DNA of 5,424 nucleotides, taken from contig JASLAI010000216.1 in NCBI GenBank assembly GCA_030147225.1, positions 1 to 5,424 on the forward strand. The letters run 5' to 3'. The notes under the pieces are model-generated. The model saw nothing but the letters and a program-made list of their open reading frames with translations. It was not told the DNA's origin and searched no databases. Source of the DNA: Planococcus sp. (in: firmicutes). Its GTDB lineage: Bacteria; Bacillota; Bacilli; Bacillales_A; Planococcaceae. Below are positions 1-4,910 of the stretch, in pieces. Every line of letters starts with the position of its first letter. Position 1 is the stretch's first letter. A program made the position numbers and the translations under genes.

Positions 1-678
1 TTTGAGGTCATAAAATCTATCTGGATGTACACCAGTACACCTGCTACCCTGTTCATTACGCTGTCGATGTTCCTTTTTGCAGGATTCGCCGTTCTGGCGA
101 TGGGCTTGATCGCAAATGGAGAGAATCACCATATTTTAGTGCGCAAGGAACTTGAATTCTATTCGAATCAGGATCCTATGACGCAACTGCCGAATATGCG
201 TTTTTTTAGGAATAAGGCACAAACCTTGCTATCGCAGTATGTTCCAGTTGCGGTCGTCATGCTCGATGTGGATTATTTCAAGACTTACAATGATACTCAC
301 GGACATCAAAAAGGAGATGCTGTGCTTCGCTCGATCGGTCAGCTGCTCCGAGATCATACTAGGAAAAAAGATTATGTAGCACGGTATGGGGGAGAGGAAT
401 TTATCTTTTGCATCACGGACCCTTTTGATGACCAGGAAGCTTTGCAGATTGTCGAGAAAGTCCGGCACCAGATTGAACAACACCATTTTGAAGGCGAAGA
501 GCTGCAGCCTGAAGGCAAGCTGACCGTATCAATGGGTATTAGCCTCCATTCATCCAACAAAACTTTGGATCAGCTTATTGACGAAGCGGATCAGGCACTC
601 TACCAATCGAAGCGGAATGGAAGAAATCGGTTTACTGCTTTTGCAGCCGAAGAAAAAACCGAAACCATTGATGTATAA
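1..678 (+). CDS. Membrane-anchored GGDEF diguanylate cyclase, 5' partial
   Basis: The frame is open to the left edge (eight codons precede the ATG at 25), so the gene very probably begins outside the window and that ATG is internal. Numbered from the ATG, residues about 8-30 form a hydrophobic membrane segment, followed by a short linker and a GGDEF domain from about 45 to 205. Visible motifs are DPMTQLPN (50-57), a metal-site DVDYFK followed by ND and GH..GD (81-98), and the catalytic GGEEF at 122-126. Members of this family condense two GTP into cyclic di-GMP at the inner face of the membrane. An RKKD motif (113-116) lies five residues before GGEEF, the position of the RxxD product-inhibition site, so feedback control is likely. 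All signature residues are intact, so activity is expected. The missing N-terminus may hold further membrane helices or a sensor. A terminator follows 20 bases after the stop. Confidence 0.93.
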   Translation, partial: FEVIKSIWMYTSTPATLFITLSMFLFAGFAVLAMGLIANGENHHILVRKELEFYSNQDPMTQLPNMRFFRNKAQTLLSQYVPVAVVMLDVDYFKTYNDTHGHQKGDAVLRSIGQLLRDHTRKKDYVARYGGEEFIFCITDPFDDQEALQIVEKVRHQIEQHHFEGEELQPEGKLTVSMGISLHSSNKTLDQLIDEADQALYQSKRNGRNRFTAFAAEEKTETIDV

Positions 679-699
679 AGTGAAAAAACAATTCCTGTT

Positions 700-738
700 A
701 GACAGCTGCTTATTCCGTTAGAGCAGCTGTCTTTTTTT
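700..738 (+). terminator. Rho-independent terminator after the GGDEF gene
   Basis: A ten-base-pair perfect stem, GACAGCTGCT (701-710) with AGCAGCTGTC (722-731), encloses an 11-base loop and is followed by seven T (732-738). It ends the GGDEF transcript and separates it from the downstream ctaG-like gene. Confidence 0.93.
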
Positions 739-744
739 ATTGTC

Positions 745-774
745 TTCAAGAGTCATACATATCTGGCTCTTGAA
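745..774. repeat. Inverted repeat in the ctaG leader
   Basis: TTCAAGAG (745-752) and CTCTTGAA (767-774) are perfect inverted repeats; the stem can be extended inward by three pairs including one G-T, leaving an 8-base loop. There is no T-tract, so it is not an obvious terminator. It lies about 80 bases before the GTG start of the ctaG-like gene, where it could be an operator or a 5' UTR hairpin. Its role is unknown. Confidence 0.5.
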
Positions 775-838
775 TCGGGTAGAAGAAGTTAAAGAGAATA
801 TAGGAAAAATAAGTTTACTAACAGTTTAAAGTAAGGTG

Positions 839-845
839 GGAGGGG
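839..845 (+). promoter_or_regulatory. Ribosome binding site selecting the GTG start of ctaG
   Basis: GGAGGGG lies six bases before the GTG at 852, an optimal spacing. The next in-frame ATG (885) has no comparable site, so GTG is the preferred start. Confidence 0.75.
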
Positions 846-851
846 ATCAAG

Positions 852-1637
852 GTGGACCACAATCTGAACTCAGAAGTGGCGGGGATGGAAGCGATAATGG
901 TAGTTTTTCTTTTTTTGGCATTTCTCATCTATCCCTTAGCTGCCGCCTTGACGAGCTTGCACTATCGAGCATGGCCGGTGCATCGCTGTTTTTTATGGAG
1001 CCTTGGCATTTTATCGATCGCTTTCGTCTTCACGGGTCCGTTAGCAGATTTAGCGCAGAAAAGTTTTGTTGGCCATATGTGGACGCATTTGCTTTTGGGT
1101 ATGCTGGCACCACTATTGCTGCTTCTATCAATGCCTATGACATTGTTATTGAGATCATTGCCTATTGCGTTGGCCAGAAAACTGTCTGTCATTTTAAAAA
1201 GCAGACCTTTTCAACTGTTGAGTCATCCTGTCACGGCCTTGTTCCTGAATAGCGGTGGATTGTATGTGCTGTATTTGACCAATGCATTTCAATGGATGCA
1301 TGAATCCATAATGGCATATATCCTTATCCATCTGCATGTATTTTTAGCAGGCTATTTGTTTACCGCTTCCATTATTTATATTGATGTGGCAGCGCATCGG
1401 CTAAGCTACCTGTTTCGGTCAATTGTTCTTATCGCATCGCTCGCTGCACACAAAATTCTATCGAAATCTATCTATGCCAATCCGCCGGCAGGCATTTCAC
1501 AGGAACAGGCCGAAGCAGGAGGCAAGTTGATGTATTACGGCGGTGATTTCGTCGAACTGGCAATCATTTTCATCCTTTGCTGGCAATGGTACAAAGCGAC
1601 TGCTCCTCGTAAAACAGAGTTGATTGAAGAAGTTTGA
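852..1637 (+). CDS. ctaG: CtaG-family cytochrome c oxidase assembly membrane protein
   Basis: This is a 261-residue, very hydrophobic protein with about seven membrane segments (roughly 14-34, 47-65, 76-100, 122-144, 152-176, 186-206, 231-247). The sequence HMWTHLLLGMLAPLLLLLS (75-93), followed by P-x-TLLLR, is the hallmark of the Caa3/CtaG family (Pfam Caa3_CtaG as I recall it), as are the intramembrane histidines at 75, 79, 125, 160 and 162 and the late YYGGD motif (228-232). Family members are needed to assemble the copper-containing caa3-type cytochrome c oxidase; a role in copper handling is suspected rather than proven. No oxidase structural genes (ctaCDEF) flank it, so this is either a stand-alone copy or a second paralogue. 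The GTG start is supported by a strong ribosome binding site. It appears monocistronic: a terminator precedes it and a 351-base gap with a repeat follows. Confidence 0.88.
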   Translation: MDHNLNSEVAGMEAIMVVFLFLAFLIYPLAAALTSLHYRAWPVHRCFLWSLGILSIAFVFTGPLADLAQKSFVGHMWTHLLLGMLAPLLLLLSMPMTLLLRSLPIALARKLSVILKSRPFQLLSHPVTALFLNSGGLYVLYLTNAFQWMHESIMAYILIHLHVFLAGYLFTASIIYIDVAAHRLSYLFRSIVLIASLAAHKILSKSIYANPPAGISQEQAEAGGKLMYYGGDFVELAIIFILCWQWYKATAPRKTELIEEV

Positions 1638-1704
1638 AAAGGAAATCAATAGTCGAAACCAAGCGCTTTGGAATGCAATACGAGTCGCCTGTAAATTAAA
1701 GAAA

Positions 1705-1752
1705 GCCGCTTCTTATGCTCGTCGAATCTACATGGCCGTTTCCGCTTTTCTT
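1705..1752. repeat. Truncated copy of an interspersed Bacillaceae-type repeat
   Basis: The 42 bases at 1711-1752 match 1833-1874 at 40 of 42 positions and represent the right end of the same element, ending in CGCTTTTCTT. The left half is missing or unrecognisable, and the internal segment between GCCGCTTC and TTATG is about ten bases shorter than in the full copy. It abuts the full copy directly. Confidence 0.8.
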
Positions 1753-1874
1753 AGTGTCCAGCTTCAGCAGCCAGATTCTAGGGTCATAAGCCATACTGAC
1801 TGTGCGGCAAAGAACGCCGCTTCGTCACTACGTCTTATGCTCGTCGAATCTACATGGCTGCTTCCGCTTTTCTT
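1753..1874. repeat. Full copy of an interspersed Bacillaceae-type repeat, foldable as a long hairpin
   Basis: The element starts with AGTGTCCAGCTTCAGCAGCC and ends with GCTTCCGCTTTTCTT, ends that I recognise from a non-coding repeat scattered in many Bacillaceae/Planococcaceae genomes (from memory). It folds on itself: AGCAGCCA (1766-1773) with TGGCTGCT (1855-1862), AGATTC (1773-1778) with GAATCT (1846-1851), CATAAG (1785-1790) with CTTATG (1834-1839), and an inner stem GCGGC (1804-1808) with GCCGC (1816-1820). The T-rich right end after the hairpin could help to terminate the ctaG-like transcript. The rest of the gap (1638-1704 and 1875-1988) holds no gene that I can support. Confidence 0.8.
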
Positions 1875-1931
1875 CGGCAAAAGCTTTGGGTTTGGGTTAA
1901 ACTAGATACAGGTGTTTAAATACGAACAATC

Positions 1932-1940
1932 TGCTATCTT
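1932..1940 (+). promoter_or_regulatory. Possible extended -10 promoter element for the EVE-HNH gene
   Basis: TGCTATCTT resembles an extended -10 (TGn plus a TATAAT-like hexamer) about 50 bases before the start codon. No good -35 hexamer is seen at 16-18 bases upstream, so the call is weak. Confidence 0.25.
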
Positions 1941-1976
1941 ACATAAAGTCTAAAAAGTTTGAGCATCACCATCATT

Positions 1977-1982
1977 AGGAGG
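1977..1982 (+). promoter_or_regulatory. Ribosome binding site fixing the EVE-HNH start
   Basis: A perfect AGGAGG lies six bases before the ATG at 1989. The earlier in-frame ATG at 1959 has no such site, and the protein resembles its family from residue 1 of the later start. Confidence 0.85.
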
Positions 1983-1988
1983 CAATTC

Positions 1989-2933
1989 ATGAATAGTTTT
2001 ATTGTTATGCAAGGAGAGACTTATCAAGAAGAACATAGTGCGGGGGTCCTTTGGACACCGCAGATAGATAAATCAGGCATGGTTCCGCATTCTTGGAATC
2101 GGATGCAAGAGTTGAAGAAGGGCGATATAGTTTTTCATTATGTAAAAGGGCTGCTGGTGGCAATCAGTCGGGTGAGAGAAGGTTGCTATAAAGGCAACAA
2201 ACCGAAAAATCAGGGCGAACAAGGGGAAGAAGCTTTTATCGCGCGTAGCGCCTACCGGGAACTTGAGCATCCATTATCAATCAAAGAATATTTTCAGGAA
2301 ATCCAGCCTTTATTGCCCGTAAAATATTCAGCTTTTCAAGAAGACGCGAGTGGCAATTCAGGCTACCTGTATCCTTGTAATGAAGAGCTCGCGATGAAAT
2401 TACTGGAACTGATCAGTTCATTAAACATCTTTACATTAGAGGTGGAACAGCTGGAACTTGCCATGGAAGTGGTCAAAAAAACCGAACATAATCCGCTGCT
2501 CGGATTGATTGCTGAAGCTGAACTGGAAATCAAAACAAAAATGCGCAGAGGCAAAGAGCAGTTTCGTGAAAGCTTACTGCCACTCTGGAATGGAGAATGC
2601 CCGCTTTGCGGCATAGCAATCGAAGACGTCTTAAAGGCGACCCACGCTAAACCCTGGAAAGACAGTTCGGATGCTGAGCGATTGGATCCTTTTAATGGCG
2701 TCCTGCTTTGCGCCAATCATTCAGCGATGTATTCGGCAGGATTGATTGCTTTTACTGGCGGCGGAAGACTGCACATCTCAAGCCGCATACCGGAAGAACA
2801 GTATTCACTATACGGTTTGCGAAAAAGCTTGAAGGTGCCGGTATCATTAGAGCATGCTTCTTATTTAAGGTGGCACAAGCGCATCGTTTTCGCAGAACCG
2901 AGAAAAGTGAAACTGCTGACCAACCAGGAATAA
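1989..2933 (+). CDS. EVE-like/HNH endonuclease, probable modification-dependent restriction enzyme
   Basis: This is a 314-residue soluble protein with two parts. Residues 1 to about 150 resemble an EVE/PUA-like reader domain: a start of the MNSFIVMQGETYQEE type, GVLWTP (19-24), HSWNRM (34-39), KKGDIVFHYVKG (43-54), AISR (58-61) and GYLYP (125-129). A linker leads to an HNH domain (about 185-275) with FRESLLPLW, CPLC (204-207), the first His in ATHAKPW (H219), ERLDPFNG with N236, and LLCANH (239-244). EVE-HNH fusions such as VcaM4I bind and cut DNA carrying modified cytosine, so a type IV-like defence role is inferred. No methyltransferase gene is adjacent, which fits that role. Oddly, the segment usually written NxD/H-x-L-F-D reads N-H-S-A-M-Y-S (243-249), replacing the last HNH residue and the following Asp by Ser, so catalysis may be altered. 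The gene stands alone, after a repeat element and before the riboswitch. Confidence 0.82.
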   Translation: MNSFIVMQGETYQEEHSAGVLWTPQIDKSGMVPHSWNRMQELKKGDIVFHYVKGLLVAISRVREGCYKGNKPKNQGEQGEEAFIARSAYRELEHPLSIKEYFQEIQPLLPVKYSAFQEDASGNSGYLYPCNEELAMKLLELISSLNIFTLEVEQLELAMEVVKKTEHNPLLGLIAEAELEIKTKMRRGKEQFRESLLPLWNGECPLCGIAIEDVLKATHAKPWKDSSDAERLDPFNGVLLCANHSAMYSAGLIAFTGGGRLHISSRIPEEQYSLYGLRKSLKVPVSLEHASYLRWHKRIVFAEPRKVKLLTNQE

Positions 2934-2943
2934 AAGATGAGAA

Positions 2944-2961
2944 GTGTGTCTTATGGCACAC
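2944..2961. repeat. Short palindrome before the cobalamin riboswitch
   Basis: GTGTGTC (2944-2950) and GGCACAC (2955-2961) pair over seven positions (one G-T) around a TTAT loop. No T-tract follows, so it is a poor terminator for the EVE-HNH gene. It overlaps the expected -35 region of the riboswitch transcript, so it could be an operator. Confidence 0.4.
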
Positions 2962-2967
2962 GAAATA

Positions 2968-2976
2968 TGCTACACT
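2968..2976 (+). promoter_or_regulatory. Candidate extended -10 promoter for the riboswitch-btuF transcript
   Basis: TGCTACACT fits an extended -10 element and lies about 25 bases before the first pairing base of the aptamer (3001). A matching -35 is not evident. A promoter must exist close to here because the riboswitch has to be transcribed from its 5' side. Confidence 0.35.
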
Positions 2977-3000
2977 GAAAACAAGTGAATAATCATGCAG

Positions 3001-3175
3001 AAAAAAGGTGCTGACTTATCAGCATAACAGGGAACCCGGTTAGATTCCGGGGCTGTTTCCGCAACTGTAAGTGCGTATGAAATAAGAGAATGCCACTGTC
3101 CGAGTGACCAACATCATTTGAACGGGAAGGTTCTTAGAGTAAGCCGATGCACAAGCCAGGAGACCTACCTTTTTT
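3001..3175 (+). ncRNA. Cobalamin riboswitch (B12 element), class I-like
   Basis: The conserved blocks of the cobalamin aptamer occur in order: AACAGGGAA (about 3026-3034), the CCCGG/CCGGG hairpin (3035-3039 with 3047-3051), GGGGCTGTTTCCGCAACTGT (3049-3068), the B12-box GCCACTG (3092-3098), GGGAAGG (3124-3130) and AAGCCAGGAGACC (3153-3165). P1 can form between AAAAAAGGT (3001-3009) and ACCTTTTTT (3167-3175); GTGC (3071-3074) pairs with GCAC (3149-3152). The length and the long peripheral arm fit the adenosylcobalamin-sensing class I rather than the compact class II. Ligand binding should favour the terminator at 3267-3293 and shut off the two downstream genes. Class assignment is an inference from length and motif wording. 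Confidence 0.95.
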
Positions 3176-3266
3176 TGAACGTATTTTTACTCTTCGGAAG
3201 ATAAGGGGATCATACGGCAACATCTCTATTTTTGACTGCTGAAGTATGTCTCTGGATAGGTATGGC

Positions 3267-3293
3267 GCCGCCCTCTTTTGAGGGCGGCTTTTT
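3267..3293 (+). terminator. Riboswitch expression-platform terminator
   Basis: A perfect nine-pair GC-rich stem, GCCGCCCTC (3267-3275) with GAGGGCGGC (3280-3288), has a TTTT loop and a T5 tail. It lies between the aptamer and the first gene, so control by transcription termination is the natural reading. The region 3176-3266 must hold the competing antiterminator, but I find only short candidates, for example ACCTA (3163-3167) with TAGGT (3257-3261). Confidence 0.92.
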
Positions 3294-3352
3294 GCTGTTT
3301 GCCGGAGCGTTCATTGCGGTGATTTTCATCAGTAAAGATGCGAGGTGAATAG

Positions 3353-3898
3353 ATGAAAAAAGACATGCGTTATCTCTGTTATCCGTTCATGCGTGAATCA
3401 GCTTCGACTGTCGACTTTGAAATCAGGACAGATTCACTGACTACCCGCATCGGCGAAGCACTGGCGCTGACAACGGAAGTTGAAGCAGTTCAACAGGATC
3501 TCCAAATTCTTCAACCGATGGCCTATCATCTGAATGGTTCTGTCCGCGGGAAATTGGCTATTGAGGAAGAGGATTTACATCAACTAAGTAGCATGTATGA
3601 TTATTATGTAAACTTCACTAAGGATCAAATTGGTAATTTTGTATTGCCGCAAGGAACACAGGGAGCTTGTGCACTGCATATCTGCCGCAGTGAGGCCAAA
3701 AAATCAGTGCGGGCATTACACAAAGTGAGTTTGGAACGCGACGTACCGGAAATCCTATTTGATTATGCCCACCTTTTAGCGAATGTGCTATTTACAATGG
3801 CGGTTTATGTCAATCAGCATCATGGTGTGGAAGAAATACCATTTGTCAGCAAGTCCTATCCAACTAGACCTAAAAAGAAAGAAGTGGCCAACGACTAA
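3353..3898 (+). CDS. PduO-type cobalamin adenosyltransferase homologue, divergent, lacking the N-terminal ATP loop
   Basis: This 181-residue soluble protein resembles PduO/MMAB adenosyltransferases, which transfer adenosyl from ATP to cob(I)alamin. TDSLTTRIG (26-34) aligns with the family's VDELNS-F-IG; FVLPQGTQGACALHICRSEA (96-115) aligns with FILPGGS...LHxARTxxR; LANVLFTMAVYVN (142-154) matches the late RLSDxLFxxARYxN helix. Two features differ: the TKTGDxG nucleotide loop that normally opens the protein is absent, and the RRxER helix reads KKSVR (116-120). An in-frame TAG directly before the ATG (3350-3352) rules out a longer in-frame N-terminus. GAGGTGA (3342-3348) is the ribosome binding site. 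It is the first gene behind the cobalamin riboswitch and overlaps btuF by one base, which firmly places it in B12 metabolism. It may be a divergent enzyme, or a B12-binding or chaperone protein without adenosylation activity. Confidence 0.75.
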   Translation: MKKDMRYLCYPFMRESASTVDFEIRTDSLTTRIGEALALTTEVEAVQQDLQILQPMAYHLNGSVRGKLAIEEEDLHQLSSMYDYYVNFTKDQIGNFVLPQGTQGACALHICRSEAKKSVRALHKVSLERDVPEILFDYAHLLANVLFTMAVYVNQHHGVEEIPFVSKSYPTRPKKKEVAND

Positions 3899-4851
3899 TG
3901 AAAATAACTTTATTTAAGTATCTATCCATCGGAGCACTTGCATTAACTCTTGGAGCATGCCAATCTGAAACAACTGAGCCAACTGAAACAGATTCTCCTG
4001 AAACAGCGACTGAATCTGAAGAACAGGCTAGCTATGCCGTAACAGATGACTTGGACAAGGAACTGACGTTTGAAGAAGTACCCGCTACTGTGGTGTCATT
4101 GATTCCGAGTAATACAGAAATTTTATACGCCATTGGAGCTGGTGATAAACTCGTTGGCGCTACTGATTACGATAATTATCCAGCAGAAGCAACTGAAGTG
4201 GAACGTGTTTCCGATTCCGTAACCTTTAATGCGGAGCGCATCATTGAAATGGAGCCCGATGTTGTCATCGGTTATTCTACAGGCGCACCTACCGGTTATG
4301 AGGATTTAGAAGCAGCAGGTATCCAGGTATTTGTTATCGAGTCAGCGGAATCTTTTGAAGATGTTTATGGTGATATCGAGCAAATCTCTACTGTAATGGG
4401 CCTTGAAGATAAGGGTGAAGAGTTGATTGCGTCTATTCAAGAGCAGATCGAAGGCGTCCAAGAAAAAGTAGAGTCGACGGAAGAGAAGAAGCAAATGTAT
4501 TTGGAAATCAGCCCATCACCGGAAATCTACACCACCGGACAGAATACGTTCCAGCAGGAAATTTTGAACCACGCCCATGTTGAGAATCTGTTTGGAGACA
4601 TGGAGGGATGGCCGCAGATTTCTGAAGAAGAAGTCATTCAGCGGAACCCAGGAATCATTGCGACCACTGTTTCGTATGTCGAAAATCCAATTGATGAAAT
4701 CAAAGCGCGTGAAGGTTGGAGCGATATTGAAGCAATTAAGAACGATGAGGTCTTTTTCCTGGATTCTGATATCACGTCACGTCCTGGACCGAGAATCGGC
4801 GAAGCTGTCGAATTAGTGGCAAAAACCGTCTATCCGGAAGCATTTGAATAA
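3898..4851 (+). CDS. btuF: Cobalamin-binding lipoprotein, BtuF-like ABC-transporter solute receptor
   Basis: This 317-residue precursor has a lipoprotein signal peptide: KITLFKYLS, a hydrophobic core, and the lipobox LGAC with Cys21 as lipidation site. An acidic, Thr/Glu-rich tether (22-45) leads to a class III periplasmic-binding fold (Peripla_BP_2). SLIPSNTEILYAIGAGDKLV (67-86) followed by GATDYDNYP, PDVVIG (120-125), and SRPGPRIGEAVELVAKTVYP (294-313) are typical of the BtuF/YvrC B12 group rather than of siderophore receptors. Anchored on the outer face of the membrane, it would capture cobalamin and pass it to a BtuCD permease. Its ATG overlaps the stop of the upstream gene (TAATG, 3896-3900), with only a weak Shine-Dalgarno-like AAGAAGTGG, so translational coupling is likely. 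Riboswitch control supports the substrate. No btuC or btuD follows: the next element is a terminator and then a convergent gene. Confidence 0.9.
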   Translation: MKITLFKYLSIGALALTLGACQSETTEPTETDSPETATESEEQASYAVTDDLDKELTFEEVPATVVSLIPSNTEILYAIGAGDKLVGATDYDNYPAEATEVERVSDSVTFNAERIIEMEPDVVIGYSTGAPTGYEDLEAAGIQVFVIESAESFEDVYGDIEQISTVMGLEDKGEELIASIQEQIEGVQEKVESTEEKKQMYLEISPSPEIYTTGQNTFQQEILNHAHVENLFGDMEGWPQISEEEVIQRNPGIIATTVSYVENPIDEIKAREGWSDIEAIKNDEVFFLDSDITSRPGPRIGEAVELVAKTVYPEAFE

Positions 4852-4859
4852 CAACTGCA

Positions 4860-4893
4860 AAACCCGCGGCTTCCTTGAAGCCGCAGGTTTTTT
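4860..4893 (+). terminator. Terminator after btuF, possibly bidirectional
   Basis: AAACC-C-GCGGCTTC (4860-4873) pairs with GAAGCCGC-A-GGTTT (4877-4890), with one C-A mismatch, and runs into TTTTTT (4888-4893). On the minus strand the stem is followed by only four T, so it may also stop the convergent acetyltransferase transcript, less strongly. Confidence 0.9.
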
Positions 4894-4910
4894 CCTTTAT
4901 GAGCAATTGG

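Noticed and set aside
836..1252. Open frame in another phase over the first half of ctaG
   Set aside because: It is a shadow of the clear CtaG reading frame and has no recognisable domain.
1705..1874. Repeat pair as a CRISPR array or insertion sequence
   Set aside because: There are only two unequal copies with no regular spacers, and no transposase reading frame is present.
1624..1905. Open frame overlapping the end of ctaG and running through the repeat
   Set aside because: It is made largely of the two repeat copies, has no ribosome binding site and no family resemblance, and its repeated peptide segments merely mirror the DNA repeat.
1959..1988. Earlier in-frame ATG for the EVE-HNH protein
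   Set aside because: The perfect AGGAGG lies between this ATG and the one at 1989, so the later start is better.
2363..2716. Minus-strand open frame inside the EVE-HNH gene
   Set aside because: It is Ser-rich antisense of a well-supported coding region, without ribosome binding site or family match.
2708..2992. Plus-strand open frame over the end of EVE-HNH into the intergenic region
   Set aside because: It overlaps the HNH coding region in another phase, and no start signal or known motif is present.
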